A stretch of 64,000 bases of DNA from Acidobacteriaceae bacterium TAA 166 (GTDB lineage: Bacteria; Acidobacteriota; Terriglobia; Terriglobales; Acidobacteriaceae), in NCBI GenBank assembly GCA_000421065.1, contig ATWD01000001.1, positions 1,914,001-1,978,000 of the forward strand, written 5' to 3'. Below, piece after piece: positions 9,375 to 19,266 of the stretch; the first letter of the stretch is position 1, and every line of letters begins with the position of its first letter. A program made the translations under genes and the position numbers. Below the pieces are notes generated by a model. It searched no databases. It was not told where the DNA came from and saw nothing but the letters and a program-made list of their open reading frames with translations.

Positions 9375-10346
9375 ATGAGCGCTTCGGACAAGACAGCCAG
9401 AGGCTGCTGCTCTCCCGCACGCGAGGAGACGCCGGCGCGCGAGATCCGGCTCGAGCAACCGAGCGCCGAGGGTCCGCAGCTTCAGGAAAACATGGTCTCA
9501 CTGCCGGGTGGCCGATTTCTGATGGGGACCGATTACAGGTATGCGTTTCCGCAGGATGGCGAGGGACCGGTGCGCGAGGTGGTGGTCGATCCCTTTCGCA
9601 TCGCCGCCACCCCGGTATCGAACGAACAGTTCGGGCGGTTTATCAAGGCGACCCGATATGTAACCGAAGCGGAACAGTTCGAATGGTCGTTCGTCTTCTG
9701 GGCGCACATTCCCAAGGCGCGCTTCTCGGAGCTGGTGGAAGACACCGTTGCCGCGGCTCCGTGGTGGTGCAAGGTTCCGGGAGCGAGCTGGAAGGCTCCG
9801 GAGGGGCCGGGCTCGAACGTTGCGACCCGGGACGATCATCCTGTGGTGCATATCTCATGGAACGATGCCGCGGCCTACTGCCGATGGAGCGGACAGCGTC
9901 TGCCGACCGAGGCGGAGTGGGAGTACGCCGCACGCGGGGGGCTGGAGCAAAAGCTCTATCCCTGGGGTGACGAGCTGGTGCCCGGCGGCGAGCATCGCTG
10001 CAATATCTGGCAGGGCGAGTTTCCCCGCGTGGATACAGGCGAGGATGGCTACACGGGGACGTGCCCTGTCGAGGCCTTTCCCGCGAACGGCTACGAACTC
10101 TACTCCATGACCGGCAATACCTGGGAGTGGTGCTCGGACTGGTTCGACGCCACGTTTCATCGCACCGCCAACCGCAATAACCCCCAGGGCCCCACACAGG
10201 GTGTTGCCCGCGTGATGAAGGGCGGGTCGTTTCTCTGCCACCGCTCGTACTGTAATCGATACCGCGTGGCTGCTCGAAGCTCGAACACGCCGGATAGCTC
10301 GGCGTCGAATATCGGTTTTCGGTGCGTCAGCGCCCGGGTGGGCTGA
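9375..10346 (+). CDS. Formylglycine-generating enzyme (SUMF1/FGE family)
   Basis: 323 residues. After about 38 variable residues the FGE-sulfatase fold begins at [14 protein letters not shown] and runs to GFRCVSA. Family landmarks include [50 protein letters not shown] and [10 protein letters not shown]. Cys288 and Cys293 match in context and spacing the copper-binding active-site cysteines of true FGE (336 and 341 in the human enzyme). This supports conversion of a sulfatase active-site Cys to formylglycine rather than an EgtB or generic SUMF role. No sulfatase is encoded in this window, so the client must lie elsewhere. No signal peptide is seen. Confidence 0.92.
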   Translation: MSASDKTARGCCSPAREETPAREIRLEQPSAEGPQLQENMVSLPGGRFLMGTDYRYAFPQDGEGPVREVVVDPFRIAATPVSNEQFGRFIKATRYVTEAEQFEWSFVFWAHIPKARFSELVEDTVAAAPWWCKVPGASWKAPEGPGSNVATRDDHPVVHISWNDAAAYCRWSGQRLPTEAEWEYAARGGLEQKLYPWGDELVPGGEHRCNIWQGEFPRVDTGEDGYTGTCPVEAFPANGYELYSMTGNTWEWCSDWFDATFHRTANRNNPQGPTQGVARVMKGGSFLCHRSYCNRYRVAARSSNTPDSSASNIGFRCVSARVG

Positions 10347-10790
10347 CCAGGCCAACCGCCGAAATAAATAACTTTATATCTGTAGCTTACAGAGACCACG
10401 GGTGGACGGGCCGCATGCCCGATGCGGTCCTCGGGCATGCCGTTGTTTGCTTCCGCAGCACATCGGAGGGAAAAATCGGTTGCCTCCAAATCACCTCTTT
10501 CATCATTTTTGCATCTCTAGTGGATGAAGCATTCATGTGATTCAGTACGTGTAGCTTAAGGGCCCTTGACGAGTTCCCCCTCGAGTCTTCTTTTTGGGCA
10601 GTTTGCCCTTTTGTTGTTTGCCGCCTGGCTCTCCCCGGTTTGGATGACAGGAACATCGCAGTGCATCGATGCGCGATGAATCCGCAAACACTCGACGAAG
10701 GCCTCCCCGGAGATCGCTTTCGCCGGTAAACCGCATTCACCGGGAGCCACGGTCGCACACGCAAGGCCGCTCCCTTCTTCAGGAGCAGTG
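10347..10790. other. Intergenic region with two hairpins, promoter region of the second receptor
   Basis: No gene is supported here. GCATGCCCGA (10413-10422) and TCGGGCATGC (10431-10440) form a perfect 10-bp stem with an 8-base loop, with no strong T-run after it. GGGCA (10596-10600) and TGCCC (10604-10608) form a short hairpin followed by TTTTGTTGTTT, a possible weak terminator. The last bases carry the ribosome-binding site AGGAG of the receptor gene. Frames crossing the region are short and lack family features. Confidence 0.5.
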
Positions 10791-13700
10791 ATGAAAACGC
10801 ACCCCCCTCTCTTCCTTCCGAGACAGACTCTTCCCTTCCTCGTCTTTCTGCTCGCGCTCACGCTCCCCGCGAGATTCGCCATGGCGCAGTACCGCGCGGG
10901 ACTCCAGGGCACCGTCACCGATCCAACCGGCGCTGTCGTGCCTGGAGCTTCGGTCACGATCATCGATAAGGAGACTAACCAGACCCAGAAGGTCACCACG
11001 GATGGAGGCGGTACCTTCACCGTTAACCGTCTGGCTCCAGCGCCGTATACGGTCACGGTCGAAGCGAAGGGCTTCGCCACCAAAACGGTGGACAACGTGA
11101 ATATCTCGGGCGAGACCATGCAGGCCCTCAACGTTGCGCTGGACGCCGCGGGGTCGAACCAGTCCGTCACTGTGACGGATACGGCTCCGGCGATCAATAC
11201 GGCGACCGCGAATATCGCGGGCCTGATCACAGGCCAACAGCTTCAGGTATTGCCATCGTCGAACCGCGATCCTTATCAGCTGCTGCGCCTGAGCCCCGGC
11301 ACGCTGGGGGATGGATCGCAGCAGGCGGGCGGAGGGAGCTACTCCCTGCCCGGCAATGGAGGCATTGGTGGAAGCGGCGCCTCAGGCGCGAGCGGCAGTA
11401 TCTTCGCAGTGGAGAATCGTGCCCAGACGCAGGCCAACGGCGTGCGTACCTCCGGCAACTCCTTCCAGATCGACGGCAGCCAGGTGAATTCTCTCGCCTG
11501 GGGCGGCGGCGCGGTCGTCACTCCGAACCAGGAGTCGGTCAAAGAGGTTCAGACCCAGACCAGTCCTTATGACGCAACCAACGGCCGCAATAGTGGAGCG
11601 CAGGTTCTGGTGGTCTCGAAGAATGGCACCAACGACTTTCACGGCAGCGCTTTCTTTAAGCTTCACCGTCCGGGCCTGGACGCCTATCAGCGATACAACG
11701 GCCCTGGCTCCGAGGGCGACAAGACCCAGCTGCAGCGCGACAATAATCGGTTTAATCAGCTCGGCGGCAGTATTGGCGGTCCTATCTGGAAGAATCATGT
11801 CTTCTTTTTCTTTTCGTATGAAGAGCTTCGCAACAGCAGTCTGGCCCAGGCTACGAAGTGGTATGAGACCCCTGAGTTCGACCAACTGATTGCACAGAGG
11901 AAACAGGGCGGCGTCTCGGCGGCGATCGCAGGGTATCCCGGGGAGAGCGTAAGTTATGTTTCCGTTGCGCGCTCTTCGACCTGCGCCTTCGTCAATCTTC
12001 CCGCCGCCAATTGCCGCACGGTCCCTTATAACGGAGGGACGGCTCTCGACGTGGGATCCCCTCTGCTGACTCCTCTCGGAACCGCCGACCCTACTTACGT
12101 CAACAACAACTCTCCCGGCATCGGCGGCGGCTTCGATGGTGTTCCCGATCTCTTTCTGGCTAATACCGTCAACCCCGGCACAAGCACAGACCAGCAGTTC
12201 AATGGACGTCTGGACTGGCAGCTCAATCCCCGCGACCTGATCGCCTACACGATCTATTGGGTCCCGACCTCAACGACCTCTTTCAATGGCCCCAATCGCG
12301 CCGCCAATCTCTGGAACTCCGACCGGCTCGCTTACACTCACGCCGCGCTTTGGAACCACATCTTCACTCCATCGCTGCTCAACGAGTTCCGACTGAATGC
12401 GGTTCGCTGGCACTTCAACGAGATCGCCTCCAACCCGCAGGAGCCCTTTGGTCTGCCTCAGGGAAAGCTGGATACGATGGGCGGGCTTAATACGGCCGAC
12501 TTCCAGTTCTTTGGAGCGCCCGGACCTGGCAACTTCGCCCAGACCACCCTGAACCTTCGCGACACCATGACCAAGACCTGGCGCTCGCACAACATTCGCT
12601 TCGGCTTTGACGGCTACCGCGAGCTCGATAACGATAACCAGAGCGGTTCTGCGATTCCTGCCTACACATTCCGAAATCTGTGGGAGTTCGCTAACGATAA
12701 GCCGCGCCTGCTGAACGGCATCTTCGATCCTCGCACCGGGGCGCCCACGACCGCAGCCAAGTACATCCGGTCCTACATCTATGCCGGCTATATTCAGGAC
12801 GATTGGCGCGTGACCCCTCAGCTGACGCTTAACCTCGGAATGCGTTACGAGTACTTCGGACCCACAACAGAGAAGAACGGCAACATCAGCAACCCTGTTC
12901 TAGGCACCGGAGATCAGACTCTTACCGGACTCACCATGAAGGTGGGAGGCGACCTCTACAAGACCAGCCCGAACAACTGGGGACCGCAGTTTGGCTTCGC
13001 CTATTCGATCAATCCTTCCTCCAACCATCTTGCGGTGATTCGCGGCGGCTTCGGCATCGCTTACAACCGTATGCAGCAGGCAGTCACGCTCAACGGCCGA
13101 TCGAATCCTCCGCTGGTCACCAACGTCAACGCGGTGTGCCTCGATACCGCGCTGACCAACTGCCCGGGGGTGCAGTACTCGGCCTCTTCGAGCCCTACCG
13201 ATATCAGCGGCTATCCTGTCAATCCGGCGGCCATCGCGACCTTCGGACCGAACGGCCTGCCGGTAGGAGGAGCTCCGCTGCAGATTCAGGCGATTCAGCA
13301 GAATCTGCCGACGCCCCTTACGTACAAGACGTCGCTCGGGGTCGAATATGCCTTGTCTTCGCAGTGGGTTCTCAGCCTGGGCTACCAGGGCAGCATCTCC
13401 CGGCACTACACCCGGCAGACGAATCTGAACTGGCTCTACTACCCTAGTCTGAATCCTTCGATCAGCTCGCTCAACTACTTTCTGAACGATGCCAGCGCCA
13501 GCTCTCACGCCTTCCTGGCGGAGATCCGGCATAACTTCGGACATAGCTTCAGCCTGAACGCACAATACCGCTGGGGCAAGATTATGGACACGGCGTCGCA
13601 GGACTACTACATCGACTATTATCCATTCGACAACCGCTATGCGTACGGTCCTGCGGACTATGACATCACCCACAACGCCAAGCTCTTCGGAACCTATGCG

Positions 13701-14267
13701 CCGAAGTTTTTCCCCGGCAACCACCTGCTCGAAGGCATCTTCGGAGGCTTCCAGCTGAGCGGAATTATTACCTACCATACCGGCTACCCGTGGACGCCGA
13801 TCTACACCAACACGGGATGCAACGTTGTGTATGTCGGCAGCGGATACTGCACACTCTATGCGGGAACGCAGCTGGCAAAAGGGTCGGGCGACACCAGCAA
13901 TGACACCTTCAAGCGTCAGGGCGGCCAGTTCCCGAATGGCGGCCTGGCTTACTTCGCAGCTCCGACCTTCCCCACGACCGGCACTCCTCCGCCTCCTGGA
14001 GTGGGCCGCAACAGCCTGCGTGGACCGAACTACTTTGACACGGATATGGATGCCCAGAAAACCTTCGGTATCCCGAAGAACAGCATCTTTGGCGAAAATT
14101 CGGGTCTGACGATCCGCGCCATGTTCTTTAACCTCTTCAACCAGACCAACATCACTCCCTTCAATACGGGAGACGACAACACCATCATCACCAGCCAGAC
14201 CTTTGGTCAGGCAAAGACAGCGCTTGCTTCTCGAACCATTGAGTTCCAGGCACGGTTCAGCTTCTGA
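10791..14267 (+). CDS. Oar-type TonB-dependent receptor, carboxypeptidase-regulatory-like N-terminus
   Basis: 1158 residues: signal peptide (about 1-27, ending FAMAQ), regulatory-like beta-sandwich (about 30-115), plug region (LPSSNRDPYQLL, FQIDGSQVNS), then a long barrel ending in Phe. A Gly/Ser-rich insertion in the plug (GNGGIGGSGASGASGS) is unusual. The ATG at 10791 follows AGGAGCAGTG; the overlapping GTG at 10788 is less likely. It is followed by a hairpin terminator and then by GH39, GH55-like and GH3 genes, so the ligand may be a plant or fungal cell-wall oligosaccharide; this is inference from neighbours. Confidence 0.93.
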   Translation: MKTHPPLFLPRQTLPFLVFLLALTLPARFAMAQYRAGLQGTVTDPTGAVVPGASVTIIDKETNQTQKVTTDGGGTFTVNRLAPAPYTVTVEAKGFATKTVDNVNISGETMQALNVALDAAGSNQSVTVTDTAPAINTATANIAGLITGQQLQVLPSSNRDPYQLLRLSPGTLGDGSQQAGGGSYSLPGNGGIGGSGASGASGSIFAVENRAQTQANGVRTSGNSFQIDGSQVNSLAWGGGAVVTPNQESVKEVQTQTSPYDATNGRNSGAQVLVVSKNGTNDFHGSAFFKLHRPGLDAYQRYNGPGSEGDKTQLQRDNNRFNQLGGSIGGPIWKNHVFFFFSYEELRNSSLAQATKWYETPEFDQLIAQRKQGGVSAAIAGYPGESVSYVSVARSSTCAFVNLPAANCRTVPYNGGTALDVGSPLLTPLGTADPTYVNNNSPGIGGGFDGVPDLFLANTVNPGTSTDQQFNGRLDWQLNPRDLIAYTIYWVPTSTTSFNGPNRAANLWNSDRLAYTHAALWNHIFTPSLLNEFRLNAVRWHFNEIASNPQEPFGLPQGKLDTMGGLNTADFQFFGAPGPGNFAQTTLNLRDTMTKTWRSHNIRFGFDGYRELDNDNQSGSAIPAYTFRNLWEFANDKPRLLNGIFDPRTGAPTTAAKYIRSYIYAGYIQDDWRVTPQLTLNLGMRYEYFGPTTEKNGNISNPVLGTGDQTLTGLTMKVGGDLYKTSPNNWGPQFGFAYSINPSSNHLAVIRGGFGIAYNRMQQAVTLNGRSNPPLVTNVNAVCLDTALTNCPGVQYSASSSPTDISGYPVNPAAIATFGPNGLPVGGAPLQIQAIQQNLPTPLTYKTSLGVEYALSSQWVLSLGYQGSISRHYTRQTNLNWLYYPSLNPSISSLNYFLNDASASSHAFLAEIRHNFGHSFSLNAQYRWGKIMDTASQDYYIDYYPFDNRYAYGPADYDITHNAKLFGTYAPKFFPGNHLLEGIFGGFQLSGIITYHTGYPWTPIYTNTGCNVVYVGSGYCTLYAGTQLAKGSGDTSNDTFKRQGGQFPNGGLAYFAAPTFPTTGTPPPPGVGRNSLRGPNYFDTDMDAQKTFGIPKNSIFGENSGLTIRAMFFNLFNQTNITPFNTGDDNTIITSQTFGQAKTALASRTIEFQARFSF

Positions 14268-14295
14268 CGAATTGGCCTTTCAACCCGAAGAAAAC

Positions 14296-14320
14296 GGGGC
14301 GCCTTATGGGCGCTCCTTTT
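14296..14320 (+). terminator. Rho-independent terminator
   Basis: GGGGCGCC (14296-14303) pairs with GGCGCTCC (14309-14316, one G-T pair) across a short loop and is followed by TTTT. It lies 29 bases after the receptor stop codon and about 26 bases before the next start. Confidence 0.7.
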
Positions 14321-14345
14321 CTTCGCTCTTTGCAGGAGTATGCCA

Positions 14346-15881
14346 ATGCTTCCCTTCGCTCGCCGCACACGGAACGCCTTTCTGCTGGTTCTTCTTTGCT
14401 GCTCGCCGCGCCTCCTCGCGCAGGAGACGATCGACATTAATGCCGATGCTCCTGCGACTCCCTTCCCTCACTTCTGGGAGGAGATGTTTGGGTCGGGACG
14501 CGCCATTCTGGTGCTGCGCCAGAGCTATCTGAATGACTTGAAGGCCGTGAAGCAGGTCACGGACTTTAAGTATGTTCGCTTCCATGCCATCCTGCATGAC
14601 GAGGTTGGCGTTTACAACGAGGACGAGCACGGCAACCCGGTCTACAACTTTGCTTATGTGGACCAGATCTACGACAACCTGCTGGCGAACGGCGTGCGGC
14701 CGGTGGTGGAGATCAGCTTCATGCCGAAGAAGCTGGCGTTCAATCCCGACGCCCTGCATCCCTTCTGGTACAAGCAGAACGTCTCGCCGCCGAAGTCGAT
14801 GGAGAAGTGGGATGGTCTGATGACGGCGTTCGCAAAGAATCTTGTCGATCGCTATGGGATCGAGGAGGTCTCGCAGTGGTACTTCGAGGTGTGGAACGAG
14901 CCCAATATCGACTTCTGGGGCGGGGTGCCGCAGCAGCGGAGCTACTTCGAGCTCTACGACCATACGGCGCGCGATCTGAAGGCTGTCTCGACGCGCTTGC
15001 GGGTGGGTGGACCGGCGACGGCGGCGGCGCAGTGGGTGGATGCATTTCTGAAGCACACCGACGAGAATCATGTGCCGGTGGACTTTGTCTCGACGCATGG
15101 GTATGCCGACGATACGGTCGAGAATATGTTTCCCGACGACTCGAGCGTGCCTCCTGTTCCCAAGGATCTTCCGATGGAGCAGCGGGTGTGTCGCGCCGTC
15201 GCCAAGGTGCGGGGGCAGATGAAGGCCGAAGGGCACGCGAAGATGCCGCTCTTCTGGACGGAGTGGAACGTGCCTGGGCACGATCAATCACGCGATACGA
15301 CGTATGTCGGACCGGCGCTTGCGGATACTGTCCGCCAGTGCGACGGGATGGTGGACATGATGTCGTTCTGGACCTTCTCGGATGTCTTTGAGGAGGGAGG
15401 GCCGGGGCCGCGACCATTTATTGGGCAGTTCGGGCTGCGGGCGGAGTTCGGGATCAACAAGCCGAGCTACTACGGATTCACGCTGCTGCACCAGCTGGGG
15501 GAGCAGAGGATCGCGAACGCCTCGGAGAACGCCATCGTGACGAAGGCCTCCGATGGGAGCCTGAGGATTGCGGTGTGGAATCTGGCCGACCCTTCTCCGG
15601 CTGCGATGGCGGCAGCGAAGAGCAGAACGACAACGCTGAAGATCGCTGGGGTGGCTCCGAATGCGGAGGTTGCGATCGAGCGGGTGGACAAAGAGCATGG
15701 CAATGTTCTTCCGGCGTACGCGACAATGGGCAAGCCGGATTATCCGACTCCGGCTCAGGTGGAGGAGCTGAACCGGAAGACAATGCTTCCGGCTCCGGAG
15801 CAGAGGCGGCTGGAGGGTGGGAGACTGACGCTTACGCTCGAGCCGAATGCTCTGGTACTGGTCACAGTCAAAGGACGGTAG
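14346..15881 (+). CDS. Secreted GH39-type glycoside hydrolase (beta-xylosidase-like)
   Basis: About 511 residues. A signal peptide (to LLAQE) is followed by a GH39-type barrel beginning TPFPHFWEEMFGSGRA. The acid/base Glu lies in VWNEPN (about residue 186) and the likely nucleophile Glu in FWTEWN (about 305), with SFMPKKL and DMMSFWTFSDVFEE also conserved. Characterised GH39 members are beta-xylosidases, alpha-iduronidases and a few others; bacterial secreted forms with this pattern are usually called xylan beta-1,4-xylosidases. AGGAG lies 7 bases before the ATG at 14346 but only 1 base before the in-frame ATG at 14340, so 14346 is preferred. It is a clear paralogue of the gene at 24624. Confidence 0.88.
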   Translation: MLPFARRTRNAFLLVLLCCSPRLLAQETIDINADAPATPFPHFWEEMFGSGRAILVLRQSYLNDLKAVKQVTDFKYVRFHAILHDEVGVYNEDEHGNPVYNFAYVDQIYDNLLANGVRPVVEISFMPKKLAFNPDALHPFWYKQNVSPPKSMEKWDGLMTAFAKNLVDRYGIEEVSQWYFEVWNEPNIDFWGGVPQQRSYFELYDHTARDLKAVSTRLRVGGPATAAAQWVDAFLKHTDENHVPVDFVSTHGYADDTVENMFPDDSSVPPVPKDLPMEQRVCRAVAKVRGQMKAEGHAKMPLFWTEWNVPGHDQSRDTTYVGPALADTVRQCDGMVDMMSFWTFSDVFEEGGPGPRPFIGQFGLRAEFGINKPSYYGFTLLHQLGEQRIANASENAIVTKASDGSLRIAVWNLADPSPAAMAAAKSRTTTLKIAGVAPNAEVAIERVDKEHGNVLPAYATMGKPDYPTPAQVEELNRKTMLPAPEQRRLEGGRLTLTLEPNALVLVTVKGR

Positions 15882-15886
15882 AAAAA

Positions 15887-16057
15887 GCGGATGGCCTGCT
15901 GGCCGGGCCCACTACGCGTGGAGCGGTCACTTCGTAACGCGTAGTGGGCCTTCGGCGTGAGGCTCCCGTTGGTCGCTTGATAAATGCTTGCGACAACCAG
16001 CGGGAGGCCCACGCCGAAGGCCCACTCGCCGTCCGCGAAGGACCCCGCGCGGCAGCG
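15887..16057. repeat. Palindromic intergenic repeat, long form, copy A
   Basis: This fills the gap between the convergent GH39 and GH55-like genes. It contains two foldbacks: GGCCCACTACGCGT with ACGCGTAGTGGGCC (15937-15950), a perfect 14-bp stem, and CTTCGGCGTG with CACGCCGAAG flanking a second stem around 15950-16020. The 3' tail ends in GCGCGGCAGCGC directly at the stop codon of the leftward gene. Much of the sequence recurs at 19070-19258 and 39881-40052 and, in part, at four shorter sites. Confidence 0.85.
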
Positions 16058-19027
16058 CTATTTCGTTTCTATGCTGTAGAGCGAGGTGCGGGCCAGGATG
16101 TAGAGCGTCTTTCCGTCTCTGCCTCCAAAGACGAGATCGATGGGGCGCTCGGGGACTTTGATAGTGTCGATCAACTCTCCTGACGGGTTGTAGACGTAGA
16201 TCTGTCCGTTGGCGATGTAGACGTTGCCGGCAGCATCCTGTGCGACGGACTCGCCTCCGGTTTCGGCGAAGAGTTTTACCTGCGTGTAGGAGCCGTCGGG
16301 GCCTAGCTCGGCTGCGTAGGTCTTCTGCATGCTCTCTTCGGAGATGTAGACAGGCTTGCCCTCGACGGCTTTGCCGAGGCCGAAGGCGCGAATCAGATCG
16401 GCCATCTTGATGCCGTAGTAGAGGTCGCCGTTGACGAAGTCCGCGCCGGCCGGAATGAAGGTGGTGCCGTCGGGCGAGACGTACTGGAATGGACGCGGGA
16501 CGGGGATGGACTTGATGAAGTCGTTCTCGTTGCGCCAATAGTTGAGCGGGACGACCGCAGTCAGGCCCGGGCGCGGCGCAGCGGGCTGGGGCCTCAGCAG
16601 GGTGACCTCTTCGTCGTGCTGGTCGGGCTTGAAGGTGTAGACGCTGCCGTTGCCCTGGTAGGAGACGACCATGAGGTTGCCGGCTCGATCGAAGACCAGC
16701 TGTGTGGGTTCGAGCGGGCTGTCGCGGACGATGTCGGCGCGCTTTTCTTCCGGCAGCCAGCGATAGATACGCTGCCAGTGGGGATCGACGAAGTAGAGCT
16801 GGCCTTGTGGGTCGATCGCACCTCCGGAGACGTTGTAGAAGCCGGTGGCGAGGCGCTCGACCTTGGCTCCCTGGGCGAGGACAGGGGAGGAGTTTGGCGC
16901 GGGCGCGGGTTCGTCGTTTGCGGTGTCGACGGTGAGGGAGGCGAACTCACGGTTGCGAACGTCGACCGGAGTTTTGAGGTCGACGATCATGCCGTTGTCG
17001 AAGGAGGCCTTGTTGTCGCCGTAGATGTGGATGTTGCGGAAGCGGATATTGTGCGAGTTGGCGACGTGGATGGCTGTCTCGAACGGCTGATAGCTGCTGA
17101 CGACGCGGTAGCTGTGGTAGTTGGCGACGGTGATGTCGCTGGAGTTGGTGATGGAGAGCGGGAGGCAGAAGGAACCTTCGCCGCGCTCCTCCTCGGTCTG
17201 GAGAGAGTAGATCTTCCAGTGGGAGGCGTGGTCGACCTTGATCTCGTTGCGGACGTGGTGTTCGCTCGAGAGCTCGTAGACGCGACCTTCTGTCGTGGTG
17301 TTGGAGACGAGCATGCCTGCCTGGGCGAAGGTGCTGGGGGTCCAGATGTTAGCGAAAGTTCCACCGCCGCCGTCGGTGATCCAGAGGCTGGGATATTGGC
17401 TATCCCACTTCCGGTTGAGGTCGGTGTCGGCGGTGTGGGTGTTGTTGTAGATGGGCGTCATGCCGGGCACGGAGGTTCCGTGGCCGCCGAGGAAGCGGAC
17501 GTCGTCCATCAGCGAGTGGGTGCCTGCCATCCACCTGGCGGCTACGGCGCGGGGGTTGATGCCGTTGGTGTAGAGGCCGATGCCGGTGACGATGTTGGTG
17601 CCGCCCCTGGGGGCTTCGAGCAGCGGCTTGGGAGAGCCGGGGCCCTGGAAGGCCGGGGTGGAGTCGGGGATCTCGAAGAGGGTCTTCGAGGGATGCAGGC
17701 CGATCAGGACGGTGTCGGGCTTGAGGGTGATGGTGTCGGTGACGATGTAGCGGCCGGTGGGAACGTAGATTGCGCGATGGGTGGCGATAGCCTGACGGAT
17801 GGCGGCTGTGTCGTCGGTGGTGCCGTCGCCCTTGGCTCCGAGGTCCTTGAGGTTGGCCCAGGTGCTCTGCGGCGGGGGCGCGGGGAGGTCGGAGGGCACG
17901 GGCTCGGGCATGGCTTTGAGGGTGGCGCCTTCGATGTGCGTCTTGACCTCGCCGGGTGAGGAAGGCGAGGCGAAGGTGAGGCCGTGGGTGAAGCTTTGCA
18001 CGTGGTAGATCTCGCCTCGGCCGGGGATGTTGGTGTCGCTCTCGCGCAGGTTGGCGAGGGTGGGGACGTTGCGGCAGTAGACGTCTTCGAGGTTGATCTC
18101 GGTGCGGAGGCCGTGCTCATTGCTGATGATGACGGCGGGGCCGGAGATGTTCTCGAAGCGGGAGTCCTTGACCCAGAGCTCCTCGGAGTATTCGGGGTCG
18201 ATGGAGATGGCGGCGGGGGTGTCGCGGATCTGGGCGCGGATGAGGGTGAGGCCGGCCTCGTGCTCCTTGATGGCGGCCTTTGACTGGCCTTCAAATGTCG
18301 AATCGAGCAGGGTGAACTGCCAGCCAGGGGAGGGCTTGCGGGTCATGATGCCGTACTGGCCGCCGTAGAAGTGCAGGTCCTCGGCCTCGTTGCCGACGTC
18401 GTGCAGACCGGCGAGACCGGAACCGATGTGGAAGTCGATATGCGCGAGGTAGCTGTGTTGGGCGACGCGGAGGCGGGCTCCGACGGCGGCAGGGTTGCCG
18501 TCCTGGATCTCGAAGTCGATGTTGGAGAGGGCGGTGTAGAAGGTGCCGGGGTTGGCGTCGGGGATGCGGTCGTTGGGAGGAACGATGCCGACGATGGGCT
18601 GGGCAGGACGGCCGGGACGTTTCGGCAGCGGACCGTTGGCGGGTGGGCGATTGCCGGTGAGCATCACCATGTAACCGATGCCCTGCTGGTAGCCGGGGGT
18701 GTTCTTTCCGAGCACGAAGACGGGGCGCGCGGCTCCGTAGCCGATGACGCGGATGCCGGGCCAGACGAAGATGGTTTTGGAGAGACGGTAGCGGCCCTCG
18801 GGGAGGAAGACGATTCCCTGCCCGGTGGTCTCCTGCACCTTGTTAATGGCTGCCTGGAGGGCGTCGGTATCGTCGGCGACGCCGTCACCGGTGAGACCGG
18901 ACTGGCCGCGAACGAGGGAGACGGCGGCGGGATCGTTGGGGCGGAGGGTGTAGAAGGAAGGCCCGGCCCATGCGGACACGGAGGCGGACAGAACGGCTAG
19001 GGTGCCTAGTAGGTGCTTCCATTGCAT
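16058..19027 (-). CDS. Secreted two-beta-helix (pectate-lyase-3/GH55-like) protein with C-terminal propeller
   Basis: 989 residues with a signal peptide (to SAWAG). Two pectate-lyase-3-type right-handed beta-helix units follow: the first opens with GLTGDGVADDTDALQAAI (about residue 44), the second with DLGAKGDGTTDDTAAI (about 394). Paired helices of this kind are typical of GH55 exo/endo-beta-1,3-glucanases. From about residue 715 (VERLATGFYNVSGGAIDPQG) the C-terminus is an NHL/SMP-30-like propeller (QGQLYFVDPHWQRIYRW, VFDRAGNLMVVSY, DAAGNVYIANGQIYVY). Catalytic residues cannot be assigned by eye. It probably acts on a polysaccharide outside the cell together with the GH39 and GH3 enzymes. 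Confidence 0.8.
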   Translation of the reverse strand: MQWKHLLGTLAVLSASVSAWAGPSFYTLRPNDPAAVSLVRGQSGLTGDGVADDTDALQAAINKVQETTGQGIVFLPEGRYRLSKTIFVWPGIRVIGYGAARPVFVLGKNTPGYQQGIGYMVMLTGNRPPANGPLPKRPGRPAQPIVGIVPPNDRIPDANPGTFYTALSNIDFEIQDGNPAAVGARLRVAQHSYLAHIDFHIGSGLAGLHDVGNEAEDLHFYGGQYGIMTRKPSPGWQFTLLDSTFEGQSKAAIKEHEAGLTLIRAQIRDTPAAISIDPEYSEELWVKDSRFENISGPAVIISNEHGLRTEINLEDVYCRNVPTLANLRESDTNIPGRGEIYHVQSFTHGLTFASPSSPGEVKTHIEGATLKAMPEPVPSDLPAPPPQSTWANLKDLGAKGDGTTDDTAAIRQAIATHRAIYVPTGRYIVTDTITLKPDTVLIGLHPSKTLFEIPDSTPAFQGPGSPKPLLEAPRGGTNIVTGIGLYTNGINPRAVAARWMAGTHSLMDDVRFLGGHGTSVPGMTPIYNNTHTADTDLNRKWDSQYPSLWITDGGGGTFANIWTPSTFAQAGMLVSNTTTEGRVYELSSEHHVRNEIKVDHASHWKIYSLQTEEERGEGSFCLPLSITNSSDITVANYHSYRVVSSYQPFETAIHVANSHNIRFRNIHIYGDNKASFDNGMIVDLKTPVDVRNREFASLTVDTANDEPAPAPNSSPVLAQGAKVERLATGFYNVSGGAIDPQGQLYFVDPHWQRIYRWLPEEKRADIVRDSPLEPTQLVFDRAGNLMVVSYQGNGSVYTFKPDQHDEEVTLLRPQPAAPRPGLTAVVPLNYWRNENDFIKSIPVPRPFQYVSPDGTTFIPAGADFVNGDLYYGIKMADLIRAFGLGKAVEGKPVYISEESMQKTYAAELGPDGSYTQVKLFAETGGESVAQDAAGNVYIANGQIYVYNPSGELIDTIKVPERPIDLVFGGRDGKTLYILARTSLYSIETK

Positions 19028-19069
19028 GATTCGATTCTTCCTTTTCGCTCGATGTTTGTTTAGAAGATT

Positions 19070-19258
19070 ATGGCCTGCCGGCCGGGTCCACTACGCGTGG
19101 GGCGGTCACTTCGTGACGCGTGTACCGGCTTCGCCGTGCGCCTCCCGTTGGTCGGCGTAAGAGTTCTTGCAAGCGACCAACGGAAGCCTCAACCCGAAGG
19201 GGGTATACACGTCACGAAGTGACCGCCCCACGCGTAGTGGACCCGGCCGGCAGGCCAT
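19070..19258. repeat. Palindromic intergenic repeat, long form, copy B (189-base foldback)
   Basis: The outer arms, 19070-19125 and 19203-19258, are 56 bases each and reverse-complementary at 54 positions. Inside each arm GTCAC-TTC-GTGAC is itself a small hairpin. A second foldback in the centre pairs CCGTTGGTCG with CGACCAACGG. The element lies between two leftward genes, beyond the 3' end of neither and upstream of the GH55-like gene. No target-site duplication is visible at its borders, and it has no coding potential. Confidence 0.9.
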
Positions 19259-19266
19259 CTTTCACC

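Noticed and set aside
15887..16057. CRISPR array or CRISPR-like repeat
   Set aside because: The repeats are palindromic modules scattered kilobases apart. There is no regular repeat-spacer pattern and no cas gene.
19070..19258. Retron msr/msd or MITE
   Set aside because: No reverse transcriptase or transposase is in the window and no target duplication borders the foldback. A MITE origin cannot be fully excluded, but it is not supported.
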